Source of the DNA: Micromonospora chaiyaphumensis
GTDB taxonomy: Bacteria > Actinomycetota > Actinomycetes > Mycobacteriales > Micromonosporaceae
Direction of reading: 5' to 3'
Length of the DNA stretch: 64,000 bases
Assembly (NCBI RefSeq): GCF_900091435.1
Contig: NZ_FMCS01000005.1
Span: 62,001-126,000, forward strand
The notes beneath the pieces were generated by a model, which saw nothing but the letters and a program-made list of their open reading frames with translations, made no database searches and was not told the DNA's origin. How positions within the stretch are numbered: position 1 is the first letter of the stretch; each line of letters starts with the position of its first letter. Positions 43,506-52,711 of this stretch are shown one piece after another. Position numbers and translations under genes: made by a program.

Positions 43506-44279
43506 ATGCACCCGATGCTGCGTCGGCTCGACGACCTCGCCGCCCACCTCGCCACCCGGCCGGACACCGTGGCGCTGCTCGGCCTCGGCTCGGCCGGCGC
43601 CGATCACGACCGGCTCGACGAGCACTCCGACCTGGACTTCTTCCTCGTCGTCGCCGACGGCGCGGTGGGCCGCTACGTCGACTCGACCGACTGGCTGGCC
43701 GCGCCCTGCCCGGTGGCGTACAGCTTCGCCAACGAGCGCAACGGCCGCAAGGCGCGCTACGCCGACGGGATCTTCGTGGAGTACGCCGTCTTCACCGTGG
43801 CCGAGCTGGCCCGGTTGCCGTTCACCGGCGCCCGGGTGGTCTGGCGGCGCCCCGACGCCCCGGCCGGGCTGGCCGAGAGCGGCGCGCCGCCGCGCCCCGC
43901 CACGCCGTACGACACCGTCGAGTTCCACCTCAACGAGGCGCTCACCAACCTCTACGTCGGCCTGCACCGGGAACTGCGCGGGGAACGGCTCACCGCCGCG
44001 CGGTTCATCCAGTCGTACGCGGTGGACCGCGTGCTCGCCCTGCTGCGGCTCACCGAGCCGTCGGCGGCGCACCGGCGGGACCCGTTCGACCCGAGCCGCC
44101 GGGTCGAGCAGGCGTACCCGCCGGAGGTGCTGCCCCTGGCCGCCATGGTGCCCGGGTACCGGCACAACGCGGCGGCCGCCCGGGCCACGCTCGACTGGCT
44201 GGCGGCCCGGTTCCCGGTCGACCCGGCCGTCGGCGACCCGGTCCGGGCGCTGCTCGCCGAGGCGGGGCGGGTCAGCTGA
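43506..44279 (+). CDS. Nucleotidyltransferase-fold protein (aminoglycoside adenylyltransferase-like)
   Basis: Encodes 257 residues. The polymerase-beta-type nucleotidyltransferase motif is present as LLGLGSAGADHDRLDEHSDL with the DLDFFLVV metal-binding aspartates. The rest is helical (FHLNEALTNLYVGLHRELRG), as in stand-alone transferases and antibiotic adenylyltransferases. The substrate is unknown; calling it a resistance enzyme is not justified. ATG 43506 has GGAAGGGG about 8 nt upstream. Its last 8 bp overlap the convergent iminopeptidase gene. Confidence 0.72.
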   Translation: MHPMLRRLDDLAAHLATRPDTVALLGLGSAGADHDRLDEHSDLDFFLVVADGAVGRYVDSTDWLAAPCPVAYSFANERNGRKARYADGIFVEYAVFTVAELARLPFTGARVVWRRPDAPAGLAESGAPPRPATPYDTVEFHLNEALTNLYVGLHRELRGERLTAARFIQSYAVDRVLALLRLTEPSAAHRRDPFDPSRRVEQAYPPEVLPLAAMVPGYRHNAAAARATLDWLAARFPVDPAVGDPVRALLAEAGRVS

Positions 44280-45228
44280 GCAGGTCGGCGAACCGGTCGG
44301 TGGCGCGGAGCAGTTCCCGGGCGATGCCCGGCTCGGCGGCCGAGTGGCCGGCGTCGGGCACGATCCGCAGCTCGGCCTCGGGCCAGCGCCGGGCCAGGTC
44401 GTACGCGGACACCGGCGGGCAGCACAGGTCGTAGCGGCCGTTGACGATGACGGCGGGCAGGTGCCGGATCCGGTCCACGCCGTCGAGCAGTTGCGTCTCG
44501 GTGAGGAAGCCGCCGTGCACGGCGTAGTGGGAGAGGATCCGGGCGATCGGCAGCGCCTGCTCCTCGCCGGTGAAGTGGGCGAGCACCCCCGGGTCGGGGC
44601 GCAGCGAGGAGTTGACCGCCTCCCAGCGCCCCCAGGCGACCGCGCACGCCCGGGCCTGCGCCTCGTCCGGCCCGTGCAGCCGCCGGTGGTACGCCGCCAG
44701 CACGTCGTCGCGCTCGGCGCCGGGGATCGGGGCGACGAACCGCTCCCACTCGTCGGGCTGGAGGTGGCGCAGGCCGCCCTGGTAGAACCAGTCCCGCTCG
44801 CTGCGCCGCAGCAGCAGCACGCCGCGCAGGATCAGCCCGGTGACCCGGTCCGGGTGGGTCTGGGCGTACGCCAGGCCCAGAGTGACCCCCCACGACCCGC
44901 CGAACACCAGCCAGCGGTCGATCCCGAGCCGCTCGCGGATCGTCTCCAGGTCGGCCACCAGGTGCCAGGTGGTGTTGCCCCGCAGCTCACCGAACGGGGT
45001 GCTGCGCCCCGCGCCGCGCTGGTCGAACAGCACGGCGCGGTAGCGCAGCGGGTCGAAGAACCGCCGCGCCGCCGGCACCAGCCCGCCGCCCGGCCCACCG
45101 TGCAGGAAGACCACGGGTACGCCGTCCGGCCGGCCCACCTCCTCCACGTGGAGTTCGTGGCCGTCGCCCACCGCGATCCGGTGGGTGGCGTACGGCTCGA
45201 CGGGCGGGTACAGGCGCGGCTCGGTCAT
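44272..45228 (-). CDS. pip: Proline iminopeptidase (S33 alpha/beta hydrolase)
   Basis: Encodes 318 residues, standard for the family. It shows the oxyanion motif FLHGGPGGG, FDQRGAGRSTPFGE, nucleophile elbow FGGSWGVTLGLAYAQTHP, catalytic Asp in NGRYDLCCPP and His in PDAGHSA. The phrase YPPVEPYATHRIAV at the N-terminus and WEAVNSSL in the cap are typical of Pip. It removes N-terminal proline from peptides in the cytoplasm. ATG 45228 was chosen as the first start with full homology. It overlaps the nucleotidyltransferase gene tail to tail by 8 bp. Confidence 0.92.
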   Translation of the reverse strand: MTEPRLYPPVEPYATHRIAVGDGHELHVEEVGRPDGVPVVFLHGGPGGGLVPAARRFFDPLRYRAVLFDQRGAGRSTPFGELRGNTTWHLVADLETIRERLGIDRWLVFGGSWGVTLGLAYAQTHPDRVTGLILRGVLLLRRSERDWFYQGGLRHLQPDEWERFVAPIPGAERDDVLAAYHRRLHGPDEAQARACAVAWGRWEAVNSSLRPDPGVLAHFTGEEQALPIARILSHYAVHGGFLTETQLLDGVDRIRHLPAVIVNGRYDLCCPPVSAYDLARRWPEAELRIVPDAGHSAAEPGIARELLRATDRFADLLS

Positions 45229-45271
45229 GCCGGACCATCCTGCCCGCTCCGGGCCGGTCGTGCGGGGACGG

Positions 45272-45646
45272 TCAGCAGGCGACGCTGCTGCCGAGGTTGT
45301 CGAGCAGGGCGTCGGCGACCCAGCCGGACACCCCGGTCGTGCTGTCCCGCAGGTAGGTCCAGGTGTAGGTGGTGTGCCCGTTCGCGCTGACCCGGTCGCC
45401 GTTGGTGTAGCAGTGGAAGTCGACGCTGTGGCTGAGCTGGCCGTAGCCGAGGGAACCGCAGGTGGTGTGCGGGCCGGTGCGGATGTTGACGTTGCTGGCG
45501 TTGAAGAGCGTGCCGAGCTTGGTGTCGATGTTGGAGTGCGCGTGGCTGCAGGTCGCGCTCGCCGGAGCGGCGGCGGTCACCACCGCGACACCGGTGCAGC
45601 CGACCGTCAGTGTGACCGCCGCCGAGATCGAGGAGAACTTCCGCAT
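45272..45646 (-). CDS. Small secreted SH3-like protein
   Basis: Encodes 124 residues. A signal peptide (MRKFSSISAAVTLTVGCTGV, then an Ala-rich site) ends near residue 31. The mature part contains ASNVNIRTGPHTTCGSLGYG and GVSGWVADALL, the start and end of a bacterial SH3 domain, with four or five cysteines probably forming disulfides. It likely binds peptidoglycan or another surface ligand. ATG 45646 has GGGGG about 8 nt upstream. An AT-rich stretch at 45680-45705 with TATTCT on the minus strand is the likely promoter. Confidence 0.78.
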   Translation of the reverse strand: MRKFSSISAAVTLTVGCTGVAVVTAAAPASATCSHAHSNIDTKLGTLFNASNVNIRTGPHTTCGSLGYGQLSHSVDFHCYTNGDRVSANGHTTYTWTYLRDSTTGVSGWVADALLDNLGSSVAC

Positions 45647-45742
45647 GTCGATCAACCCCCGAACGTGAGTACCCCCACACGTAAAGTGATCAGAATATTT
45701 GCATCTTCCACCGTCCCGGGCAAGGGTGCGCACGCCCTCATC

Positions 45743-46612
45743 TCACCGGGCCAGCAGCGCGCGCAGCTCCTTCACCACCTCGGCGGGGGCCTCCTCGGCC
45801 ATGAAGTGCCCGTACGACACCGGCACGTGCCGCAGGTCGGGCGCCCAGGCCCGCCAGCGCGCCGCCGCGTCGAAGCCGAGCGCGGCGCCCCAGTCCTGCT
45901 GGAGCACGGTCACCGGCATCCGCAGCACTCGCCCCGCCGCCCGGTCCGCCTCGTCGTGCGCGAGGTCGACGCCGGCCGACGCCCGGTAGTCCGCGACGAT
46001 CGAGGGGACCGCCGCCCGGCAGGCCCGCAGGTACGCGGCCCGCACGTCGGCGGGGATCGCGTCCGGGTCGCCGGTCCAGAGGTCGAGAAAGTGCCCGAAG
46101 AACTCGTCCGGCGCGGCGCCGATCAGCCGCTCGGGCAGCCCCGGCGGCTGGGCCATCAGATAGAGGTGGAAGCCGACCGCGGCGGTGACGCCGTGCATCA
46201 CCTCCCAGGTGTCGAGGGTGGGCAGCACGTCCAGCGCGGCCAGGTGGGTGATCGTCTCCGGGTGGTCCAGGCCGGCGCGGATCGCCACCAGGGCGCCGCG
46301 GTCGTGCCCGGCCAGGGCGAACCGCTCGTGCCCCAGCGCCCGGGCCAGCGCCACCACGTCGGCGGCCATGGTGCGCTTGGCGTACGCGGTCCCGTCGGTG
46401 TCCGCCGGCTTGTCGCTGTCGCCGTAGCCGCGCAGGTCGGGGCAGATGACCGTGTGGTCGGCGGCCAGGTCCGCGGCGACGTGCCGCCACATGAGGTGGG
46501 TCTGCGGGAAGCCGTGCAGCAGCACGACCGGGCTGCCGGCGCCGCCCACCGCGGCGTGCAGGGCGACGCCGTCGGCGACGGTGACGCGGCGCGACTCGAA
46601 TCCGTTGATCAT
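45743..46612 (-). CDS. Alpha/beta hydrolase related to haloacetate dehalogenase
   Basis: Encodes 289 residues. The nucleophile is an Asp in AGHDRGALVAIR (Asp104, Arg105), the acid is Asp128 in LDVLPT and the base His269 in YGHFMAEEAP, all as in fluoroacetate dehalogenases. Two positions differ from that enzyme as I remember it: the second carboxylate-binding Arg (HDRGAR) is Leu108, and the halide-pocket Trp after His149 is Leu150. It may therefore act on another ester, epoxide or halide. ATG 46612 has GAGAGGA about 8 nt upstream. It is divergent from the AfsR-type regulator gene, 132 bp apart. Confidence 0.82.
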   Translation of the reverse strand: MINGFESRRVTVADGVALHAAVGGAGSPVVLLHGFPQTHLMWRHVAADLAADHTVICPDLRGYGDSDKPADTDGTAYAKRTMAADVVALARALGHERFALAGHDRGALVAIRAGLDHPETITHLAALDVLPTLDTWEVMHGVTAAVGFHLYLMAQPPGLPERLIGAAPDEFFGHFLDLWTGDPDAIPADVRAAYLRACRAAVPSIVADYRASAGVDLAHDEADRAAGRVLRMPVTVLQQDWGAALGFDAAARWRAWAPDLRHVPVSYGHFMAEEAPAEVVKELRALLAR

Positions 46613-46731
46613 GAGGTGTCCTCTCGTGGTGTGCTCGGGTCCGCGTCGAGCCTCCCCGGTGCCGGTCAGCGGCCGATCAGCAGCGGATGAGTGACCTGGT
46701 CGGGCCGCCGGTGCGCACGTACCGGGCTGCC

Positions 46732-46737
46732 TAGAGT
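46732..46737 (+). promoter_or_regulatory. TAGAGT -10 element, leaderless signature
   Basis: TAGAGT is followed by 7 nt and the GTG at 46745, with no Shine-Dalgarno; the AfsR-type regulator mRNA is probably leaderless. Confidence 0.5.
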
Positions 46738-46744
46738 GGGCGGG

Positions 46745-49700
46745 GTGACCGAGCCGCCGCGCGTACCCCCGGTGACCTTCGGGGTGCTCGGGCCGCTCGT
46801 GGCGGCCGGCCCGCGGGGGCCGGTGGCGCTCCGGGGTGCCCGGCAGCGTGCCGTGCTGGCCCGCCTGCTGGTCGCCCGGGGCCGCGTGGTGCCGGTCGAC
46901 CGGCTCGTCGGCGACCTGTGGGCGGAGCCGCCGGAGGGCGCGGTCGGCGCGCTGCGCACCTTCGTGGCCGACCTGCGCCGGGCCCTGGAGCCCGACCGCC
47001 CGCCGCGCCGGCCGGCCCGGCTGCTGGTCACCGCCCCGCCCGGGTACGCGCTGGCGGCCGCCACCGACGCGGTCGACGCGGGCCGGTTCGAGGCGGCCGT
47101 CGGGGCGGCGGGGGAGTCGCTGGCCGCCGGGCGTGCCGGACCGGCGCTGGCGGCCCTGGACGACGCGCTCGCCCTCTGGCGCGGCCCCGCCTACGCGGAG
47201 TTCGCCGCCGAGCCGTGGGCGCGGGCGGAGATCGACCGGCTGGACGAGCTGCGGATGCTCGCCGTCGAGCGGCGCGCCGAGGCGCTGCTGGCCCTGGGCC
47301 GGGCCGCCGAGGCCGCCGGCGACCTGCGCGCCCAGGCCGCCGCCCAGCCGTTGCGCGAGGAGACCTGGCGCCTGCTCGCGGTCGCCCTCTACCGGGCGGG
47401 CCGGCAGGGCGACGCGCTCGCCGCGCTCCGGGAGGCCCGCGCCGTGCTGGTGGGGGAACTGGGGGTGGATCCCGGGCCCCGACTGCGCCGGCTGGAGGCC
47501 GACATCCTCGCCCAGGCCCCGCACCTCGACCCGGCCCTGGCCGCCGTCCCGGCCCCGGTCGCCGTTCCGCCCGCGCCACCGACCGGGGGAGCGGGGAAGG
47601 AGCGGCGCCCCTTCGTGGGGCGCGACGCCGAGCTGGCGAGCCTGACGGGGCTGGCCGAGCGGGTGGCCCGGCGCGGCCGGCCCGCCCTCGCCCTGGTCTC
47701 CGGGGACGCCGGCGCGGGCAAGACGGCGTTCGTCGAGGCGCTGGCCGACCGGCTCGCCGCCGCCGGCTGGACCTGCGCCGTCGGACGGGTCCCGGAGTAC
47801 GAGGGCGCACCGGCCGCCTGGCCCTGGACGCAGCTCGCCGCCGCCCTGCCCGAGGCGGAGGCACCGGCGACCGGGGCGGCGCCCGCGGCCACCGGCGGAC
47901 TGTCCGGCGCGCCGGTTCCCGGCGGCCTCTCCGGCGACACCACGGCGGACGGGCCGGGCGCCGGGGAGCCGGCCGTGGCCCGCTACCGCCTGCACCGCAC
48001 GGCCGGCGCCCGGGTGGGCGCGGCGGCGCGGCGCGGGCCCGTGCTGCTCGTCCTCGACGACCTGCACCGGGCCGACGAGGACACCCTCGACCTGCTGACC
48101 GCGCTGCTCACCGGCCCGGAGCCGGTGACCGGGCCGGTGCTGGTGGTCGGCACGTACCGCTCCACCGCGATCACCCCGGCGCTGACCGGCGCCCTGGCCC
48201 GGCTGGCGCGCACCGAACCGGTCCGGGTCTACCTGGGCGGTCTCGCCGAGGCGGAGACCGCCGACCTGGTCCGGGCGGTGGCCGGTGCGGCGGACCCCGA
48301 CACCGTGCGGGCGCTGCACCGGCGCAGCGGCGGCAACCCGTTCTTCGTCCGGGAACTGGCCCGGCTGCTCGCCGCCGAGGGGGCCACCGCGCTGGAGCGC
48401 GTACCGGCCGGGGTGCGGGACGTCATCCGGCACCGCCTGGCGCAGCTGCCCGCGTCGACCGGGACGGTGCTGCGGCGGGCCGCGGTGCTCGGCCGGGACC
48501 TCGACCCGGACGTGCTGGCCGCGCTGGTCGGCGAGGACGCGATGCTCGACGCCGTGGACCGGGCCGCGCAGGCCGGGTTCCTCACCCCCGACGGCACCCG
48601 CTTCGCCCACATCCTCGTCCGCGACACCCTCTACACCGACCTGTCGGCGCCGCGCCGGGCCCGCTGGCACGCCGCCGCCGGGGCCGCGCTCGAACGGCTC
48701 CGGCCGGACGACGTCACGGGCCTCGCGCACCACTTCGGACAGGCCCCCGGTCCCGACGCCGCAGCCCGGGCCGCCCGGTACGCCGCGGCCGCAGCCGTGC
48801 GGGCCGAGCGGCGCTGCCACCCGCACGAGGCCGCCCGGCTCTGGCAGCAGGCCGTCGCCGCCCACGACCGGGCCGGCGACGACGTACGCGGCCGGCTGGC
48901 CGCCGTCATCGGCTGGGGCCGTGCCCTCGCCGTCACCGGCCACCTCGACCGGACCCGCCGGCTGCGTGTCGAGGCCGTCGCCACGGTGGAACGGCTCGCG
49001 GACCCGCAGCTCGCCGCCGACGTGCTGGCCGCGTTCGACGTGCCGGCCGTCTGGCCCCGCAACGACGACGAGGAGCTGTCCCGGCGCATCGTGGCCGCCG
49101 CCGAGGCCGCCCTCGCCGCGCTACCCGCCGACCAGGCGGCCCGGCAGGCCCGGCTCCTCTGCACCCTCGCCCTGGAGCTGCGCGGCGACACCGGCGACCG
49201 GGGCCGGCGGGCGGCCGCCGAGGCCGAGGCGATCGCCCGCGGCCTCGGCGACCCGGCCCTGCTGGCCTTCGCGCTCAACGCCCGCTTCATGCACGCCGTC
49301 GACCGGGCCGGCCAGGCCCCGGAACGCGGCCGCATCGGCGCCGAACTGGTCGACCTGGCCGTCCGGCACGGGCTGGTCACCTTCGAGGTGCTGGGGCACC
49401 TCATCGTGCTCCAGGCGTGCTGCGCCCGCGCCGACCTGGCCGCCGCCGACGTCCACGCGGCCGCCGCCGACCGTCTCGCCGCGCGCTACGAGCTGCCCCT
49501 CGTGGGCGTCTTCACCGCCTGGTACGCCGCACTCCGGCTGGCCGTCGCCGGACGCCGCGCCGAGGCCGAGGCGGCGTACCGGGCGGCGGCCGTCCGGCTC
49601 GACGCCGGGCAGATGCCGGGCATGGCCGCGGGGCTGCTGCCGTTCGCCCTGCTCTGCCTGCGACTGTCCACGGGCGGCGACCCCGGCCCGGCGCTGGCCG

Positions 49701-50011
49701 AGGCCACCCACGCCGGCCCGTACGCGCCGTGGGTCCGGCCGCTGGCCCTGCTCGCCGAGGGACGCCGGGACGAGGCCGGCGCCGCGCTGCGGGCCCTGCC
49801 CGAGTCGCCCCACGACCTGCTGCGCGAGGCCCGGCTCTGCGTCGCCGCCCGGGCCGCCGTCGACCTCGGCGACCGCGCGACCATGGCCCGGCTGCACGCC
49901 GCCCTGAGCCCCGCCGCCGACGAGCTGGCCGGCGCCGGCAGCGGCGTGCTCACCGCGGGGCCGGTCGCCCGCTACCTCGCCGACCTCGCCGCCGCCCTCG
50001 CGCGCGACTGA
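46745..50011 (+). CDS. AfsR/SARP-type transcriptional regulator with AAA ATPase and TPR-like region
   Basis: Encodes 1088 residues. The N-terminal winged helix (about 8-95, FGVLGPLVAAGPRGPVALRG) and bacterial transcriptional activator domain (about 100-250, WRGPAYAEFAAEPWARAEID) define the SARP/AfsR group. A STAND/AAA ATPase follows with Walker A SGDAGAGKTAFVEAL and Walker B VLLVLDDLHRADEDTLDLL. The remaining 600 residues are Ala/Leu-rich helical repeats of TPR type. Such proteins often activate secondary metabolism or local genes; the only divergent neighbour is the dehalogenase-like hydrolase. GTG 46745 is supported by a -10 element 7 nt upstream. Confidence 0.9.
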   Translation: MTEPPRVPPVTFGVLGPLVAAGPRGPVALRGARQRAVLARLLVARGRVVPVDRLVGDLWAEPPEGAVGALRTFVADLRRALEPDRPPRRPARLLVTAPPGYALAAATDAVDAGRFEAAVGAAGESLAAGRAGPALAALDDALALWRGPAYAEFAAEPWARAEIDRLDELRMLAVERRAEALLALGRAAEAAGDLRAQAAAQPLREETWRLLAVALYRAGRQGDALAALREARAVLVGELGVDPGPRLRRLEADILAQAPHLDPALAAVPAPVAVPPAPPTGGAGKERRPFVGRDAELASLTGLAERVARRGRPALALVSGDAGAGKTAFVEALADRLAAAGWTCAVGRVPEYEGAPAAWPWTQLAAALPEAEAPATGAAPAATGGLSGAPVPGGLSGDTTADGPGAGEPAVARYRLHRTAGARVGAAARRGPVLLVLDDLHRADEDTLDLLTALLTGPEPVTGPVLVVGTYRSTAITPALTGALARLARTEPVRVYLGGLAEAETADLVRAVAGAADPDTVRALHRRSGGNPFFVRELARLLAAEGATALERVPAGVRDVIRHRLAQLPASTGTVLRRAAVLGRDLDPDVLAALVGEDAMLDAVDRAAQAGFLTPDGTRFAHILVRDTLYTDLSAPRRARWHAAAGAALERLRPDDVTGLAHHFGQAPGPDAAARAARYAAAAAVRAERRCHPHEAARLWQQAVAAHDRAGDDVRGRLAAVIGWGRALAVTGHLDRTRRLRVEAVATVERLADPQLAADVLAAFDVPAVWPRNDDEELSRRIVAAAEAALAALPADQAARQARLLCTLALELRGDTGDRGRRAAAEAEAIARGLGDPALLAFALNARFMHAVDRAGQAPERGRIGAELVDLAVRHGLVTFEVLGHLIVLQACCARADLAAADVHAAAADRLAARYELPLVGVFTAWYAALRLAVAGRRAEAEAAYRAAAVRLDAGQMPGMAAGLLPFALLCLRLSTGGDPGPALAEATHAGPYAPWVRPLALLAEGRRDEAGAALRALPESPHDLLREARLCVAARAAVDLGDRATMARLHAALSPAADELAGAGSGVLTAGPVARYLADLAAALARD

Positions 50012-50039
50012 CCAGCCCGACCGCGGGCCGGCCGCCCGC

Positions 50040-50058
50040 GCCCGCCGGTGTGGCGGGC
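50040..50058. terminator. Short hairpin between convergent genes
   Basis: GCCCGCC (50040-50046) and GGCGGGC (50052-50058) form a 7-bp stem with a 5-nt loop between the AfsR-type and coiled-coil gene stops. Confidence 0.35.
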
Positions 50059-50074
50059 CTGGCGGCGGGACGGG

Positions 50075-51592
50075 TCAGGCGTTGGCGGGGACACCGCCGT
50101 CGGGACCGGGGGCCGGCTCGCCGGTGGCCTCCGCCTCGGGGGCGGGCCGCTGCGCCGGGGCGCGCACCGCGAACGCGTCGAAGCTCGGCCGGTCCAGGGA
50201 GGCCCGCTCCAGGAACGGCTCGGCGCTGGGCCGTTCGCCGTCGGCCCGCTCGCCGGGCTCCGGATCCGTCGCCGGGGCGGCCACCGCGGCCGGCGCGGCC
50301 GGTGCGGGCACCACCACAGGGGTGGGCTCCGCCGGCGTTCCGGCGGGCCGCGGCGCCACCATCGGGTACTCGGCCGTCTCCACACCGCCGGCGGCGGCCG
50401 CCATCACCGCCGCCGCGGCCAGGTCGGCGACCCGCTTGGCCTCCCGCTGCACCCGGGCCCGGGTCTCCTTCGCGTGCTGCTCGGCGAGGTCCGCCGCGCG
50501 CCGCGCGTCCTCCAGCCGCTTGGTCTCCGCCGTCAGGTCCCGGCGTACGGCGACCAGCTGCTCCTCCAGCGCGGCGCCCTGCTCCTCGACCGCGGCGATG
50601 TCCCGGCGGCTCTGCTCCAGCTCCTGGCCGACCGTCTCCAGCTCGGCCTGGAGCTGGGTGAGCGCCTCCTGCCGCTGCTGGACCTCCTGCTGCACCGTGG
50701 CGAGCTGCTCCTGGTGCGCTGCGGTCTCCTCGTCGGCCCGCTCGCGCACCTCGGTCGCGTACTGCTGGGCCTCGGCGACCAGGGCGGCGATGTCGCGCTC
50801 GGCGGCGGCGGCCCGGTCGGCCAGCTCCTGCTCGGCCGCGGCCCGCTGCTCGTCCAGCTCGCGGGCCATGGTGGCCTGCCACTGGGCCAGCTCCTGCTGG
50901 GCCTTGCTGCGGTTGGCCTGCACCTCCTGCTGGATCTGGGTGCGCGCCGCCTTCACCAGCGCCTCGGACGCCGAGCGGGCCTGCTCGACCTGCTGGGCGC
51001 TCTGCTCGGCGATCCGCTTCGCCTCGTGCTGGGCCCGGTCGTGGGCGGCCTGGCCGTCGACGCGCAGCTTCTCCGTCAGCTCCCGGACAGCGGTCAGCTC
51101 CGCCTGCGCGGCGGCGTGCCGCTCCTCGTCCGCCTTCTCCTGCTCGGCCCTGCGGGTGGACAGCTCCTCGGCCAGCTCGCGCCGCTCCCGGTCCGCCTCG
51201 TCGCGCGCGACGGCCAGCACCTTCTCCGCCTGCGCCTGGAGTTCGCCGGCGCGCTTCGTGGCCGCCTCGGTGATCTGCCCGGCCTGCTTCTCCGCGAGGT
51301 CGAGGATCTGGTCCACCATGGGCCCGAGGTCGCGGAAGGACGCCCGGTCCACCTGCGTCGGTCGCTGGCGCAGCTCGGCGGCCTCGGTCTGCGCCCGCTG
51401 CGCCTGCGCGGTCAGCTCCCGCACCTGGGCGTACGCGCGGTCCCGGTCGGCCGTCGCGGCGGTCAGCTCACCGTCCATCTGCTCGACGTACCGGTCCACC
51501 TGGCGTTTGTCGTAGCCGCGCAACGCCTGGTCGAACCTGGGTCGTGCGGACACGTCGTCGTGGGGTGCGAACGGTTCCTCGCCGTTGGACAT
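50075..51592 (-). CDS. DivIVA-like long coiled-coil protein
   Basis: Encodes 505 residues. Residues about 17-50 (RPRFDQALRGYDKRQVDRYV) match the membrane-binding N-terminal motif of DivIVA-type proteins. Residues about 40-390 are an almost unbroken coiled coil rich in Glu, Gln, Ala and Arg. The last 110 residues are Pro/Ala-rich and probably disordered. This layout resembles actinomycete cytoskeletal and polar-growth proteins (DivIVA, FilP, Scy types), although it is none of them by sequence that I can state. ATG 51592 has GGAGGA about 6 nt upstream. It appears monocistronic. Confidence 0.78.
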   Translation of the reverse strand: MSNGEEPFAPHDDVSARPRFDQALRGYDKRQVDRYVEQMDGELTAATADRDRAYAQVRELTAQAQRAQTEAAELRQRPTQVDRASFRDLGPMVDQILDLAEKQAGQITEAATKRAGELQAQAEKVLAVARDEADRERRELAEELSTRRAEQEKADEERHAAAQAELTAVRELTEKLRVDGQAAHDRAQHEAKRIAEQSAQQVEQARSASEALVKAARTQIQQEVQANRSKAQQELAQWQATMARELDEQRAAAEQELADRAAAAERDIAALVAEAQQYATEVRERADEETAAHQEQLATVQQEVQQRQEALTQLQAELETVGQELEQSRRDIAAVEEQGAALEEQLVAVRRDLTAETKRLEDARRAADLAEQHAKETRARVQREAKRVADLAAAAVMAAAAGGVETAEYPMVAPRPAGTPAEPTPVVVPAPAAPAAVAAPATDPEPGERADGERPSAEPFLERASLDRPSFDAFAVRAPAQRPAPEAEATGEPAPGPDGGVPANA

Positions 51593-51748
51593 GCGCCATC
51601 CTCCGTCGGTTCGCCAGCGCCAGGCCGGCGGATGACCGCCCCGCAGGGCATGATGAGGCGCAACGGTACCGCCGTCGGCGCGCGGGTTCCGCCCCGCCCC
51701 GCCCGCGACCGTGAACTCGGGTCGACCCGGGCCGCCGGGCGGTCCGAC

Positions 51749-52711
51749 TCAGACCGGGAAGTACGGGTTTCCGGCGGTCAGCCGGACGGTGAAGCCGTCG
51801 GCGTCCCGGTGCAGCGCCACGTGGTTGCACGACTGGTGGCTGATCCACAGCCCGAGGCCACCGGCGGCGCCGTTGCCCGCTGGCAGCAGCCCGGCGTACG
51901 GGTCGGTGGGGCCGGGACCGCGGTCCTGCACGGTCACCACCATCCGGTCCGGCGCGCTCCACAGCCGCATCCGCACCGGCGGCACGCCGTGCCGCAGCGC
52001 GTTGCTCACCACCTCGCTGACCGAGACGACCAGGTCGTCGAGGTGGTCGGCCGGGAGCTGGCCCCGGTGTGCGGCGCGTACCGCGTCGCGCGCCTGCGCC
52101 GGGGCCGGGTCGACCAGCTCGACCGCCGGTGCCGTCCGCTCCACCGGGTCGGGCAGCATGAGGCGGCGCTCGGCCAGGTAGGCCGCCGGCTCGGTGTAAC
52201 CGTCGGTCGGCACGTGGCTGCCGTCCGGCATCGCCACCCGGGGGTGGGTCCGCACCACGTCCGCCAGCACCCGGGACGGGGTGGCGCCGACGTCGTACGC
52301 GCACATGCTCCAGAGCGGGAAGTCGTCGTAGGCGTGGTTGATGGCCGACTCGTAGCGGGCCCACCAGTCCCAGGTGGCGCCGAGCACGGCCGGCGGCAGC
52401 TCGCCGACGATGCGGATCTGCCGCGCGCCCTCGGCCACGTATGAGCCCAGCAGCTTCCGGTAGGCGCGGATCGCGGCGGTGGGGCGGGCGTAGAGGTCGC
52501 CGCCGGGCAGGAAGGTGACCTCGGTGCCGGTGGGCAGGGCCCGGCGGACCAGTTCGGCGTTGCGCTCCGCCAGGCCGACCACGGTCGGCTCCCCGGCCTC
52601 GACCCCGCCGAGCAGGAACGGCAGCACCACGGCCAGGAGGTGCTCGTCGGAGTCGTAGAGGATCGCCTCGTGGTAGTAGCCCACGTGCCCCGCGGCGGCT
52701 CCCGTCCTCAT
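51749..52711 (-). CDS. MEDS-domain protein with anti-sigma-type HATPase
   Basis: Encodes 320 residues. Residues about 8-180 form a MEDS (DcmR-type sensory) domain: HEAILYDSDEHLLAVVLPFL, GEPTVVGLAERNAELVRRAL and an ICAYD-like WSMCAYDVGA. Residues about 220-315 are a GHKL ATPase of the RsbW-like class: VVSVSEVVSNALRHGVPP (N box), VQDRGPGP (G1) and GGLGLWISHQSC (G2). It lacks a histidine phospho-acceptor domain, so it would act as a serine kinase/anti-sigma switch or an orphan ATPase. Its ATG overlaps the stop of the MEDS-STAS gene (ATGA), indicating a matched pair. Confidence 0.82.
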   Translation of the reverse strand: MRTGAAAGHVGYYHEAILYDSDEHLLAVVLPFLLGGVEAGEPTVVGLAERNAELVRRALPTGTEVTFLPGGDLYARPTAAIRAYRKLLGSYVAEGARQIRIVGELPPAVLGATWDWWARYESAINHAYDDFPLWSMCAYDVGATPSRVLADVVRTHPRVAMPDGSHVPTDGYTEPAAYLAERRLMLPDPVERTAPAVELVDPAPAQARDAVRAAHRGQLPADHLDDLVVSVSEVVSNALRHGVPPVRMRLWSAPDRMVVTVQDRGPGPTDPYAGLLPAGNGAAGGLGLWISHQSCNHVALHRDADGFTVRLTAGNPYFPV

